Shown: positions 17,177 to 27,254, counted from the first letter of the stretch. The stretch is DNA of 64,000 nucleotides from Sulfurimonas crateris (GCF_005217605.1 NZ_SZPX01000002.1:186001-250000), one strand, 5' to 3'. Translations and numbers: made by a program. The notes: generated by a model not told the origin, from the letters alone.

Positions 17177-20100
17177 ATGGCAGCTGGAAAAGTAATAGGT
17201 CAGATAGAAGTAACAAAAGGCAGCATTAAAATAGTAGGTGTTGACGGTATCGTTCGCGAGCCTGGATATGAGGGGTTTTTGTATGAGAATGAACAAGTTA
17301 TAAGTAATGACCCGACTGCTCTGTTTCAGATCAAGTTTTTAGCACTTCCTGAGGCCTCTGCGTATGACGGAGTATTTAGAATCTTGGCAGATGGCTCTGT
17401 AATTCACGGCAGAGATGCTATGGACAGCATAGCAAGCGATGAAGATCTCTCAAATATTTTAGAGACAGCTGCCGGAGATAATTTTGATGATCTAGAGACT
17501 GCGGCAGGTGAAGAGTCGGCTGAGGGCAGCTCTTCGTTCACTCCTACAAACATCGTTGCCGAATCAAGCGTGCTAGGCTTTAACAGAGGTGCGAACGGTG
17601 AGCTTGGATTTGGCATAACTGACTTCGGCGGCGAAAATGTTGTTTATGATCTTGCACAAGAAGAGGGCGAAGCGCCTATAGTCACTCCTCCCGTAATAAC
17701 ATCTCCAAACGTTGTAATATATGATGAAAACGGTACTGAGCCGGTAATTCAGGTTGAAGCAAACGGTGAGAGCAGTGTGAGCTACAGCATAGCAGGGCTT
17801 GACAGCGAGCACTTTACAATCGATCCTCAAAGCGGTGTCGTAACTTTTAACGACTCTCCAGACTTTGAAAATCCAAAAGACTTAAGCGGGGACAATGAAT
17901 ATAATGTTTACGTAACAGCTACAGATGAAGCCGGAAACTATACGACACAACTCCTCTCAGTTTCAATCAATAACCTAAATGACAACATTCCTCTTGCAGA
18001 TGATGGCAGTAATAGTGCAACAGAAGATGTTCCTGTTGATGTTTCTGGTCAAGTTGCAGGAAGCGATGCTGACGGAAACGCAATAGAGTTCGTTTTAGTC
18101 AAAGGATTAAACGAAGGTGAGGGTACTTTAATATTTAACTCTGATGGAAGCTATACTTATAATATAGGCGATGCTTTTCAGAGCCTTGACGAGGGTGAAA
18201 CAAAGGATATTACATTTACGTACAAAACTGTAGAAATAGCAGGCTCTGAGCCATCGGACCAAGGTCCTTTTGAGAGCGCGGAAGCTACAGTTACCATAAC
18301 TATAACCGGTGCAGAAGATGGTCCTGTAGTAAGCGGTATTTTTACCGGTGCGGTTGCTGAGGATGCTGTTTTAACTGTTTCAGGAACACTTGCAATCACC
18401 GACGTAGATACACTTGACAATCCTGTAGACTTTAATAATGTTGCGGCAACTGTAGGAGATAATGGTTTTGGTACCTTTGAACTTACAAACGGCGAATGGA
18501 CATATACGCTTAATAATGATGCGGTACAGTTCCTTGGAGATGGAGAGAGCAGAGAAGATACTCACACATTTACTGCAACGGATGGTTCTACTCAGGATGT
18601 TGTAATAACAATTGCAGGTGCAGAGGATGGACCGACAATTATAGTTACGGCAACGCCAAATGAGATTGTAGAGGATTCTGCTACTCAAGATACTATAGTC
18701 GCAAGTTTTGCGGCAGATGATGTGGATAGTGACAACTCCGCGATGACCTATGAAGTAACAGTAGGAACTGATTTAAACGGCTACTATGTTATAGACGGCT
18801 CGGATGTCAAGCTTACTGCTGCAGGTGTTGCACATGTAAATAGCGGTGGAGAGTTGCCTGATGTAAGTGTAACTGTATATTCATCAGGTTTGAGTGCGAT
18901 CGGTTCAGATGCTGCACCTGAAATAACTCCTGCCGCGGATCCGCTTGTTGTCAGTGATGAACTTGGAACAATAGGCGAGCCGCTGTTTGATTTGGCAGAT
19001 TTTACCTTGGAGGGTGATACAGACTTTATTAATGGAGTATCTACTACCTACAGCTCTAACGGACTTGTGATTACATCCGATACGCCTTTAAATTTTAATC
19101 CAGGACATGGGCTTGGTGTTGACACTCTTAGTGATAACACTCAAAGCGAAGCTATGAATATAGACGGAAGATATGATGAAGGACTAAATATTGAGCTTCC
19201 TAGCTCGGTATTTGCACTAAATATTGACCTAAAACTTACTAGCGGCGATTTGATAGAGATTAAGCTTTATGATGCAAACGGTAATCAGATAACATCCGGC
19301 GTGACATTTGCAAAAGGCAATGAAACTTTATTGAGTGTTGATGCAAATGGCTATATAAACGGCAATGATTTAAAAAATGGTGGTGATACCATCAGGATAA
19401 TGAGCGATACAAAATTTGCTGAAATATTTATAGCAGATGCAAATGCAGATACTCAAGACGGTTTCTCATTGATAAATATTTACGATCCGATGTCTGTTGC
19501 AGGTTATTATACATATGAATATAATATGGATCTTGTTTTACAAGAGATCGATGAGGCTGTTGATAGCGTTACAATTAGTGGGTTTGACGATACGACGACA
19601 AAAATTGTATTTACATACGGTGATAGCACTCAAGTGGAATATACATCAGATGCCGACGGAATGATAACCATAGATGACAGTAATCTGTTATCTGATGTCG
19701 TAGATGGAGATGTTGTAGTTACAATAGCCGCACAAAATGAGATTATTGAAGGTTTTCAGCCTGCTTTTGATGCAATTACAATTGAAAGTGAGAGTGGTCT
19801 ACCTGTTTCACACACAATTTTAGGCGGAACTGCAGATGAGATTTTGGCAGGAGAAGATGGCAACGACTATATTGATGGACGTGATGGAAGCGATACTATT
19901 TATGGTGGTGCAGGCAATGATGATATTGAATACGACGCCTTGGACGCAGAGATAGACGGTGGAGATGGATTTGATACCGTGATAGGCAGCTCCGAAATTA
20001 TAAATCTCTCAAATATATCAAATATTGAGGTGATTGAGCTAAACTCAGGAACAAGTGTTGTAGGCAGCAGCGCTGATCTTGGAATAAATGCAGATGATGT

Positions 20101-20296
20101 CTTAAGTGCCACTGATGGCGGTACCCTTATCATCCAGTCATCTGACGGCAGTGATTTAAATCAAGTCAATGTCGATACAGACTCACTGGCTCTTCAATTG
20201 GATAGCGTAAGCATTGACGGTATTAACTATGCAGAGTATACAGGCGGAGGAGCAACACTTCTTATAGAATTGGATGACTCTATAGACGTTATTTAA
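17177..20296 (+). CDS. LapA-type RTX adhesin with N-terminal retention module
   Basis: A type I-secreted surface protein of 1,039 residues. Residues 1-90 match the retention module that plugs the TolC-like pore (starts MAAGKVIGQIEVTKG). Two TAAG sequences follow (97-100 and 108-111), the motif cut by LapG proteases. Next come a cadherin-like repeat (about 180-270) and VCBS-like repeats (about 270-500, each with an AEDGP-type boundary). One short RTX calcium block lies near 882-915 (GEDGNDYIDG, GGAGNDDI), and the C terminus, rich in Asp/Ser/Gly, is the secretion signal. There is no Sec signal peptide, as expected. The start follows ACGGAGGTG. The secretion genes lie convergently downstream. 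Small for a LapA-type protein. Confidence 0.87.
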   Translation: MAAGKVIGQIEVTKGSIKIVGVDGIVREPGYEGFLYENEQVISNDPTALFQIKFLALPEASAYDGVFRILADGSVIHGRDAMDSIASDEDLSNILETAAGDNFDDLETAAGEESAEGSSSFTPTNIVAESSVLGFNRGANGELGFGITDFGGENVVYDLAQEEGEAPIVTPPVITSPNVVIYDENGTEPVIQVEANGESSVSYSIAGLDSEHFTIDPQSGVVTFNDSPDFENPKDLSGDNEYNVYVTATDEAGNYTTQLLSVSINNLNDNIPLADDGSNSATEDVPVDVSGQVAGSDADGNAIEFVLVKGLNEGEGTLIFNSDGSYTYNIGDAFQSLDEGETKDITFTYKTVEIAGSEPSDQGPFESAEATVTITITGAEDGPVVSGIFTGAVAEDAVLTVSGTLAITDVDTLDNPVDFNNVAATVGDNGFGTFELTNGEWTYTLNNDAVQFLGDGESREDTHTFTATDGSTQDVVITIAGAEDGPTIIVTATPNEIVEDSATQDTIVASFAADDVDSDNSAMTYEVTVGTDLNGYYVIDGSDVKLTAAGVAHVNSGGELPDVSVTVYSSGLSAIGSDAAPEITPAADPLVVSDELGTIGEPLFDLADFTLEGDTDFINGVSTTYSSNGLVITSDTPLNFNPGHGLGVDTLSDNTQSEAMNIDGRYDEGLNIELPSSVFALNIDLKLTSGDLIEIKLYDANGNQITSGVTFAKGNETLLSVDANGYINGNDLKNGGDTIRIMSDTKFAEIFIADANADTQDGFSLINIYDPMSVAGYYTYEYNMDLVLQEIDEAVDSVTISGFDDTTTKIVFTYGDSTQVEYTSDADGMITIDDSNLLSDVVDGDVVVTIAAQNEIIEGFQPAFDAITIESESGLPVSHTILGGTADEILAGEDGNDYIDGRDGSDTIYGGAGNDDIEYDALDAEIDGGDGFDTVIGSSEIINLSNISNIEVIELNSGTSVVGSSADLGINADDVLSATDGGTLIIQSSDGSDLNQVNVDTDSLALQLDSVSIDGINYAEYTGGGATLLIELDDSIDVI

Positions 20297-20318
20297 AAAT
20301 TTTAATATGGATATATCT

Positions 20319-20930
20319 CTACTTAAATTTAAGTGCAAGAGATATTCTGTCGGTCACATTCGCTTTTTCAAATATATGGTGGATGTGACCCTTTACTGTT
20401 GAGAGTGCGATCTTCTCTCTTTGTGCGATCTCTTTATTGCTTAGACCATCTGCTATCATAAGCGCTATATCCTTCTCTTTTTCAGTTAGCAGCGAGATAA
20501 ATTCAGGCTCATCTCTCTTTTTGTTTTGTATGTATTTGTTTATTATGAAGTATGTAAGGTCTGCAAAGAGCCAGTTGTTTCCATCTTCTACACTTAAGAG
20601 CATCTTTAGCAGGTTATCTTTGTTAATATATGAGTTCTCATAACCTTTTATGCCGCTTCCAAGCAGGGTTGATGCGTGATACACTTCAGGGACCGCATTG
20701 AAGATCATAATAATTGCATGCGGATATTTTTTAAACTTAAGCAGGGCTTCTTCAATATTATGGACACTCATCTCATCTAGCATTAGAGCAATTTTCTCGT
20801 CGTGCTTTTTAAGGTACTCAAGCAGCTCCTCAAAGTTCTCTATTGACACTGTTTCATAAGAGCCGACTAAAGCGTTTTGCCAATGCTTTTTAATCGATGA
20901 CATATTTGTAAATAGAATTACTTTTTTCAT
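20319..20930 (-). CDS. LuxR/FixJ-type regulator with atypical receiver domain
   Basis: 203 residues. The C-terminal LuxR HTH is clear: LTEKEKDIALMIADGLSNKEIAQ, then STVKGHIHHIFEKANV (about 140-200). The N-terminal 115 residues follow a receiver fold (MKKVILFTN, ALMLDEMSV, ...YINKDNLLKML), but the acidic pair after strand 1 is missing (FTNMS). Phosphorylation at the lone Asp of LMLDE is therefore doubtful. It is the last gene of the tolC-ABC-HlyD transcript, 2 bp after the HlyD stop, with GAGAGGT before its ATG, so it may control adhesin or secretion expression. This resembles CsgD/VpsT-style regulators by layout only. Confidence 0.82.
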   Translation of the reverse strand: MKKVILFTNMSSIKKHWQNALVGSYETVSIENFEELLEYLKKHDEKIALMLDEMSVHNIEEALLKFKKYPHAIIMIFNAVPEVYHASTLLGSGIKGYENSYINKDNLLKMLLSVEDGNNWLFADLTYFIINKYIQNKKRDEPEFISLLTEKEKDIALMIADGLSNKEIAQREKIALSTVKGHIHHIFEKANVTDRISLALKFK

Positions 20931-20932
20931 AG

Positions 20933-22315
20933 CTACCTCTCACTCAGCACATTGTCCCGCGCTCTTAGGATCGGTTTTAGTATGTAGTCAAGCACCGTTT
21001 TTTTACCGGTTATGATGTCCACATCTGCCGTCATTCCGACTATGATGTTTAATTTTTTATCTTCATTGCCCAAGTAGTTCTTATCAGTTTTTATTCTCAC
21101 CAGATAGTAGTTCTGTCTGCTTACTTCATCATAGATAGTGTCTGCACTTATATGGGTCAGCGTACCTTTTAATGAGCCGTATATTGCAAAATCATATGCA
21201 GAGAACTTCACGATAGCGCGCTGCCCGGGAAATAAAAAAGCGATATCCGCAGGTCTTATTTTTGCCTCGACAAAGAGATTGTCCTGAGTAGGTACAACTT
21301 CAATTATATCCATCCCCGGTCTAACAACGCCGCCGACGGTATTGACTAGTAGCTGTTTTATAGTCCCATCAACGGGAGAGCGCACAAATGTACGTTTTAC
21401 TTTGTCCTCTCTGGCTATATTTGCCTGTTCTATTCTTGACATCTCGGCTCTGACTTCGTTGTATTGCTCTTTTGCCGCATTTTTAAATCTAAGTTCAACT
21501 TCCCTTATGTTGTTTTTTTGCTCCTCTATAATAGAGGCAAGACGAGGAATAGAGAGTTTTGTAGATTTTACCTGCCCCTCAATAGTGCTGGCTTCTCTTT
21601 GAAGTTTTAGGTACTCGACCTCAGATACTATCCCTTTATCTACCAGCGGCTTGTTAAGTTCCAGTTCTCTGGTGATAAGTTTATAGTTTATTGTCAGATT
21701 TTGTAATCTCGCCTCTGCCTCTTTGAGCTCATCTTTTTTTTGCTCAAGGCGGCGCTGATAGATCTTGATGTTGTTTTCTAGCTGCTCTTTATTGCTTTGA
21801 TAGAGAGACTCTTCATGCTTAATTAGCTCCGGAGAGTTTTTTCTTATTAAGTCGCTTGTTTTAAAAGGTATTCCCGTTGATTCAGCCAATAGGCGTACGC
21901 TCTTTGCCTGAAGCTCATTGTATCGCAGTTGACTCTCTATAAAACTGCTTACAAAACCGGTATCGTCGATTTTAATAAGAATATCGCCTTTCTTTACTAC
22001 CTCTCCTGCTTCAACAAGTATCTCACTGACGATACCACCCTCTAGATTTTGAATGATCTGAACCTGAGAAGAGGGGATTACTTTGCCGTGACCGCGGGTT
22101 AGGGCGTCTATCTCTGCGTTATATGCCCAAAATATCAGCCAGATAATAGCAAACGCACTTATCCAGAGCATAAATTTGGTGCCTCTAGAGTGATTCATAA
22201 GCAGAGCCGCACTAACGGAGTTCATATACTCTAAGTCACTCTCATCTTTAATGCTAAGGTTTTTAATATCCTTCTTTTTATAGGAGTACTCTACAAACTT
22301 GTCTTCTAGGCTCAT
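20933..22315 (-). CDS. type I secretion periplasmic adaptor (HlyD/LapC family)
   Basis: 460 residues. A short cytoplasmic head and one membrane helix (about 45-64, KFMLWISAFAIIWLIFWAY) are followed by the family start GHGKVIPSSQVQIIQNLEGG, a long coiled-coil hairpin (about 150-310), then lipoyl and beta-barrel parts (RSPVDGTIKQLLVNTVGGVV). The C-terminal GMTADVDIITGKKTVLDYILKP is the HlyD signature. It bridges the ABC transporter and the TolC-like pore. The start overlaps the ABC gene stop by 4 bases. Confidence 0.93.
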   Translation of the reverse strand: MSLEDKFVEYSYKKKDIKNLSIKDESDLEYMNSVSAALLMNHSRGTKFMLWISAFAIIWLIFWAYNAEIDALTRGHGKVIPSSQVQIIQNLEGGIVSEILVEAGEVVKKGDILIKIDDTGFVSSFIESQLRYNELQAKSVRLLAESTGIPFKTSDLIRKNSPELIKHEESLYQSNKEQLENNIKIYQRRLEQKKDELKEAEARLQNLTINYKLITRELELNKPLVDKGIVSEVEYLKLQREASTIEGQVKSTKLSIPRLASIIEEQKNNIREVELRFKNAAKEQYNEVRAEMSRIEQANIAREDKVKRTFVRSPVDGTIKQLLVNTVGGVVRPGMDIIEVVPTQDNLFVEAKIRPADIAFLFPGQRAIVKFSAYDFAIYGSLKGTLTHISADTIYDEVSRQNYYLVRIKTDKNYLGNEDKKLNIIVGMTADVDIITGKKTVLDYILKPILRARDNVLSER

Positions 22316-24480
22316 TGACTACTCTTTTTAGGGGATCTTAATTGTTTCATAACATCTTCATACGGGCCATCCAGAACAACTTTGCCTCTATCTAAGAGGA
22401 TCAATCTTTTAGTTAGTGTCAGCAGTATGTTTTTGTGAGAGATCAGTATCATAGTACGATCCTTCTCATAACTGCTCATAGCTCTTATAAAGTGGTTTTC
22501 ATGTGTGCTGTCCATTGAGTTTGTAGGTTCGTCAAGAAGTATAATAGGCGCTGGATGTATAAAGGCACGTGCTATTGAAATAGACTGTTTTTGTCCTCCT
22601 GATAGACCATCACCTCTCTCTCCTATGCGCATATCATATCCCATCGGATGAGAGTCTGCAAAGTAGCTTACACCGCTTAGTTTGGCAACTTCTAAGATCT
22701 CATCATCGCTCGCACCTGGAGAGCGTAGTATAATGTTCTCTTTTAGAGTTCCTTGAAACAGAATAACCTCCTGAGGTACATAAGATATATTGCGTCTCAA
22801 ATCAGCAGGGTCTATCTGCTTTATATCTATGCCGTCTATCAGTATGGAGCCTTCCGTTGGTTCGTAAAGCCCGAGAATAAGCTTCTCTATGGTTGTCTTT
22901 CCCGAACCGTTTGTCCCTATAATTCCTACAGACTCCCCGGGGTTAATAACAAAGCTTACATCATCAAGGACTTTGTTGTCGGTGTCAGGATAGATAAAAG
23001 TTACGTTTTTAAACTCTATCTTTCCTTTAAAGAGTGGACGCTGTACAAAGTTTTTTGACTCTTCACGCTCAACAGAGAGCTTCATAATGGAGTTGATAAC
23101 GTCATAAGCGGTTTTTGTCTGCTGAAAATTTGCGATAAGTGCAGCTACTTGACCCAAAGGAGCGAGCATTCTTGAACCAAGCATAACAACTGCGATCAGC
23201 CCTCCCATAGTCAGATTATTGTCCCCTATGGCATAAACACCGCCGATAATTAGTGCAATAGTATTTAGCTGAACGATGAAATTTACAAATGTCGAGATGG
23301 AGTTTGAGAGTATTTTGGATTTAAGCCCTTTTTGAGCAACATCTCCTGTTGCTTCTTCCCATTTCCACTGATACTGTCCGCTTATTCCAAGCGCTTTTAT
23401 GGTCTCTAGAGCAGTAAGTGACTCTATAAGTACAGAGTTTTTGTGAGCAGAAGCTTCATAAGTGCTTTGCACGCTTCTTCTCATGGGTTTCTCTACAAAT
23501 ATGCTGTAGATCACAATTATAAGCGCACTTACTATAGGAATGGCTATCATCCAGCCGCCTATTATGTAGATAATAAAGAGGAATATGATGGTAAAAGGCA
23601 GATCTATTATAGTTGCGATAGAAGATGCCGTAAAAAAGCCTCTTATGGAGTCAAAATCCTTTAAATTGTTTGCAAATGAGCCGACTGATCGCGGCTTTGA
23701 GGCTATTTTTAGATTTAGTACATGCTCGTAAATGATAGAGGACATAATTACGTCGCTTTTTTTTGCGGCATTTTCAAGAAAGTATGAGCGAAGGAACTTC
23801 AGCATTATGTCAAAAATATAGATGACGATTATACCGGTTGCAAATACCCAAAGCGTGTCCATTGCATTGTTTGGTACTACTCTGTCATATACGTTTAGAG
23901 TAAAAATAGGCGTTGCCATAACAAAAAGATTTATAAGCAAAGAGGCGATTATTACATCTACGTATATACCGGAAAAGTACCTCATTGTCCCCCAGAACCA
24001 GTGATGATCATCATGCTTTAAGAGGCGGTTGTGATCACCTTGGTATTGGTGATTATGTTTAAGAAGAAACGCAAAATTTATATATTCCGCTTCTAAAAAC
24101 TCACTCTCAACCCAGTTCTCTCCCTCTCCGGCTTCTGGCAGGATGATTTTTGCATATTTTCTATCTGGACTTATCTCAGTTAAGATGCAGGCTCTCTCAC
24201 CATTCTCATCACCTTTTAAGATCAGGATTACGGGCAGCAGAAGAGGGGATATATCTTTAAATGAGTAGTCTACTAATTTAGAGCTAAATCCGGCACGCCC
24301 AGCCGCACGGTGAAATGCTGATTTTGAGCCTTTTGCGTCAAGTGAAAAAAGTTTAGGAGTGGTTCTTCCCGGTGGGATAGGCAGATCTGCTATAAGAGCA
24401 TCGGCACTGTATGGACGATTGTAGAGCTTGGTGAATATCACCAAACTCTCAAGAAGAGGGTTCTCTAGTTTACTACTCAA
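22312..24480 (-). CDS. type I secretion ABC transporter (LapB-type)
   Basis: 722 residues: an N-terminal C39-like domain (about 1-135), six membrane helices (about 160-450) and an ATPase domain with Walker A GTNGSGKTT near 518, signature LSGGQKQSISIARA near 625, and Walker B IILLDEPTNSMD. The C39-like domain lacks the catalytic cysteine (the Asp/Gln-box region reads LPIPPGR and LFSLDAKG). It is therefore a chaperone-type CLD as in LapB/HlyB and not a leader peptidase, consistent with an RTX substrate. The start overlaps the tolC-like stop by 8 bases. Confidence 0.93.
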   Translation of the reverse strand: MSSKLENPLLESLVIFTKLYNRPYSADALIADLPIPPGRTTPKLFSLDAKGSKSAFHRAAGRAGFSSKLVDYSFKDISPLLLPVILILKGDENGERACILTEISPDRKYAKIILPEAGEGENWVESEFLEAEYINFAFLLKHNHQYQGDHNRLLKHDDHHWFWGTMRYFSGIYVDVIIASLLINLFVMATPIFTLNVYDRVVPNNAMDTLWVFATGIIVIYIFDIMLKFLRSYFLENAAKKSDVIMSSIIYEHVLNLKIASKPRSVGSFANNLKDFDSIRGFFTASSIATIIDLPFTIIFLFIIYIIGGWMIAIPIVSALIIVIYSIFVEKPMRRSVQSTYEASAHKNSVLIESLTALETIKALGISGQYQWKWEEATGDVAQKGLKSKILSNSISTFVNFIVQLNTIALIIGGVYAIGDNNLTMGGLIAVVMLGSRMLAPLGQVAALIANFQQTKTAYDVINSIMKLSVEREESKNFVQRPLFKGKIEFKNVTFIYPDTDNKVLDDVSFVINPGESVGIIGTNGSGKTTIEKLILGLYEPTEGSILIDGIDIKQIDPADLRRNISYVPQEVILFQGTLKENIILRSPGASDDEILEVAKLSGVSYFADSHPMGYDMRIGERGDGLSGGQKQSISIARAFIHPAPIILLDEPTNSMDSTHENHFIRAMSSYEKDRTMILISHKNILLTLTKRLILLDRGKVVLDGPYEDVMKQLRSPKKSSQ

Positions 24481-25777
24481 CTACTACGCTCATCTCTTCT
24501 AATATTTTTCCTGTATATGCAAGGATCTGGTAATAAGCCAGTAGACGCTCATACTCGGCTGTCGCTCTTCTGTTTCTTGCGTTGTTATACTCAAGTTCGA
24601 TATTTAAAAGGTCTATGATGCTTCTTCTGCCAAGCTCATTCTCTTTTTGATAATCGGCAACTGTCTGAGCACTCGCTTCTACAGTGTTGTCAAGATGAAC
24701 AAGCTGCTTTTTTGTGAGCTCAAACGTTTTGTATGCTATCTCTGTATGAGCTTTTATATAGCGTTTTGCATCTGCAAGCGTGCTGTTCTTGTTTAGAACT
24801 CTGTGTCTGTTGGCTTCTATATTCGCTTTGTCGGCAAAACCGTTAAAGATATTGTAGCTAAGAACTAAAAGAGCGTTATAGCCTGAATCCTCTTCGACCG
24901 TACTTTGAGTAGGGGCATCGGTTGCTATACCGTGAACGTTCTTGTTCCAGTACGCCTCCATCTTAATGTCCGCTTTTGGGTAGTAAGGCGCATTTGAGCG
25001 CTTTAGTGCCGCATTTGCAGCTTGGATGTCAGCTTGTGAAACATGGATGGTAGGATTGTTTTGCATTGCGATATCAACCAATGACTCTATGTCGTTGGCA
25101 GGAATCTCACCTGTAGAAGGTTTTTGTAAATCAGCCGCCGTTACAGCACCAGGCAGGATGCGCTCAAAACTGGAGATCGAGTTTATGTAGTTCTGTTCTG
25201 CAAGATACTGTATGCTAAGAGCGTTCTCATAACGAGCAAGCGTCTGTTTGTAGTCCGAGCTGCGTCCGACTCCTGCATTTACCTTCTCCTCTATCTGTGA
25301 TAGATACTTCTTATGAACTTCTACATTCTCTTTTGAGATCTGATAGAGTTCATAGTTCTTTAGAACGTCAAGATAGTAAGTGACAGTTGAGAGAGCAAGT
25401 TCGTTCGCACTCTCTTTAACACCGTCGCTTGCAGATAAGATAAGAGCTTTCTGCTGTTTTACTCCAAGTTCTGTTTCAAAACCTGCAAAAAGGCTCTGTG
25501 TTAAAACTGCAGAGGCATCCTGACGGGTCAGATGCTCTCTTATGCCGTCATTATTAACGGTCTTTGTAGCTTCAGGACCTACTGAGTAAGAGAGATCGAC
25601 TGAGGGAAGATAACCCGCTTTTGCTCTTGTTAAAAGCTTGCTTTGAGTATTTTTGTCCTCTTTTTTCATCTCGATCTGAGGATGAGTCTCAACCGCCTTT
25701 TGTACCGCCTCCGTAATTGTCATCGCACTTACGAGCATAGGCACTAAAACCACTGATAGTAATGTTAACTGCTTCAT
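24473..25777 (-). CDS. TolC-family outer membrane channel of the type I system
   Basis: 434 residues: signal peptide MKQLTLLSVVLVPMLVSA, then two TolC repeats with the usual pattern (AGYLPSVDLSYS near 55; APYYPKADIKMEAYWNK near 260) and long periplasmic helices. The C-terminal NARNRRATAEYERLLAYYQIL is typical. It exports the adhesin and, by analogy with LapE, could hold its retention module. First gene of the four-gene minus-strand operon. The divergent gap to the diguanylate cyclase gene holds promoters for both. Confidence 0.92.
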   Translation of the reverse strand: MKQLTLLSVVLVPMLVSAMTITEAVQKAVETHPQIEMKKEDKNTQSKLLTRAKAGYLPSVDLSYSVGPEATKTVNNDGIREHLTRQDASAVLTQSLFAGFETELGVKQQKALILSASDGVKESANELALSTVTYYLDVLKNYELYQISKENVEVHKKYLSQIEEKVNAGVGRSSDYKQTLARYENALSIQYLAEQNYINSISSFERILPGAVTAADLQKPSTGEIPANDIESLVDIAMQNNPTIHVSQADIQAANAALKRSNAPYYPKADIKMEAYWNKNVHGIATDAPTQSTVEEDSGYNALLVLSYNIFNGFADKANIEANRHRVLNKNSTLADAKRYIKAHTEIAYKTFELTKKQLVHLDNTVEASAQTVADYQKENELGRRSIIDLLNIELEYNNARNRRATAEYERLLAYYQILAYTGKILEEMSVVVE

Positions 25778-25934
25778 CTAAAATCCTTTATTTTACATTA
25801 TTTTAGTATACTCCTTGAAATATTAAGCATCTCTTAACTTAATCATAAGTTTAATTCATTTTTTCAAATAAAATAAAAGCTTTGGTTTTGTAGAATGTCA
25901 AAATTTATTTTTCGGACTCAGAGGAATATTATAA
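25778..25934. promoter_or_regulatory. divergent control region between tolC-like and YfiN-like genes
   Basis: 157 bp, strongly AT-rich, with TATACT- and TAAAAT-like -10 candidates on both strands and AAAGGA-like ribosome sites adjoining each gene. An imperfect inverted repeat, TTAACTT...AAGTTTAA, lies at about 25835-25853; the binding protein, if any, is unknown. Confidence 0.3.
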
Positions 25935-27254
25935 TTGAAACAATTTTTTCAAAATATTTCCATAAAGTCTAAACTCATTTTTCTGCTCAGCCTTAGTGCT
26001 TTTGTGGCTCTCTTTATCTCCTATCTTGTTATGAACGTCTACCATGTCAAAAAAGATATGGAGTGGAGTGTCGCTTCTACTTCAAATCTGGCAAAGGTAA
26101 GCGCTAAAAATATTGCTGCGGCTCTTACATTTTTGGATGAAAAAGCTGTGGAGTCAATATTGATGCCCACGCTTGCAAATGAAGATATAGTCTCTATCAG
26201 AGTGTATGACACACAAGCCAACTGCTTTGTCTCTTTGGGCGAAGATTCTCAAGTTAAAACAAAAAGAACAGTTCAAGAGCTTTTAGAGATCAAAGAGGTA
26301 AGCTCAAATATTGATCTTAAATTTATAGAAGTTGTCTCTGTCATCTCTTTAGGAGATGAGAGAATAGGGTATTTAGAGATTATAAAAATGACTTCGAGCA
26401 TAAAGAAGAAGTTCTATGAACAACTTCTCTTCTCTGTTTTTGTGATCTTTTTAACACTTGTGGTGATCTTTTTTCTATCTGTTTGGTTTGAAAAGATCTT
26501 CTCAAAACCTATTTACCTGCTTCTTGATGCGATGAAAAACATACAGCACAACGCTAACTATAATGCATGTATCGTCTCAGATTCAAAAGATGAGTTCAAT
26601 GCACTCTACAAAGAGTTTAATAAGCTTATGCAAGAGGTTCAAAAAAGAGATGCCGTCTTAAAACAAAACAATCTAAGTCTTGAAAATCTGGTCTACTCTA
26701 CTGCAAATGAGCTTGAAAAAACAAGAGAAGATTTAAAAGAGTTCACAGCCCTAGCAGAGATAGACTCTCTAAGCGGACTTGCAAACAGAAGAGTTGCAAT
26801 GCAGAGATTTGAGCAGATGCTAGAAATTGCAAAACAAAATGCTCATCATATAGGCGTTTTGATGGCAGATATGGATCATTTTAAAAATATAAATGACATA
26901 TATGGTCATCAGGTCGGTGACGAGGTAATAAAAGCGGTTGCTTCTGTATTATTGGAAAACATTAGAAAAACAGACCTCGCCGCAAGAATTGGCGGTGAGG
27001 AGTTTTTAATCCTTTTTGATAATGGAGATGCAAAAGTTGTTTATGAGATCGCGCAAAGAATAAGAGAAAAAATTGAAAAAATGCCGATAAAAGTAATAAA
27101 CTTTGATGTTTTTCATATAACGATCAGTCTAGGCTTTTGCTCCGTTATTCCAAAAGATGAGACTCTTGAAGAACTTTTTAAAGAGGCTGATGACGCGCTT
27201 TATAGAGCAAAAAGAGAGGGAAGAAACAGAGTCGTGGCGGCAGACAGAGCATGA
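25935..27254 (+). CDS. membrane diguanylate cyclase, YfiN/TpbB-like (CHASE8-HAMP-GGDEF)
   Basis: 439 residues from a TTG start after AGAGGA. Two membrane helices (about 13-33 and 153-175) flank a periplasmic CHASE8-like domain with SAKNIAAALTFLDE, typical of YfiN. A HAMP segment (about 176-230) follows, then GGDEF (about 265-437) with LSGLANRR, DHFKNINDIYGHQVGD and the intact active site RIGGEEFLILF. It should make c-di-GMP from GTP. It is followed by a YfiR-like gene with a 4-base overlap, reproducing the YfiR-YfiN repressor pair of Pseudomonas/E. coli, which tunes adhesion. No inhibitory RxxD site was noticed. Confidence 0.9.
   Translation: MKQFFQNISIKSKLIFLLSLSAFVALFISYLVMNVYHVKKDMEWSVASTSNLAKVSAKNIAAALTFLDEKAVESILMPTLANEDIVSIRVYDTQANCFVSLGEDSQVKTKRTVQELLEIKEVSSNIDLKFIEVVSVISLGDERIGYLEIIKMTSSIKKKFYEQLLFSVFVIFLTLVVIFFLSVWFEKIFSKPIYLLLDAMKNIQHNANYNACIVSDSKDEFNALYKEFNKLMQEVQKRDAVLKQNNLSLENLVYSTANELEKTREDLKEFTALAEIDSLSGLANRRVAMQRFEQMLEIAKQNAHHIGVLMADMDHFKNINDIYGHQVGDEVIKAVASVLLENIRKTDLAARIGGEEFLILFDNGDAKVVYEIAQRIREKIEKMPIKVINFDVFHITISLGFCSVIPKDETLEELFKEADDALYRAKREGRNRVVAADRA

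Noticed and set aside
20325-20345. Terminator between adhesin and LuxR-like genes
   Set aside because: ACTTAAATTTAAGT is a short AT-only palindrome; too weak to be called an intrinsic terminator.
25835-25853. Imperfect TTAACTT...AAGTTTAA repeat as an NssR/FNR box
   Set aside because: Arm lengths and spacing do not match the TTAAC-N4-GTTAA or TTGAT-N4-ATCAA consensus.
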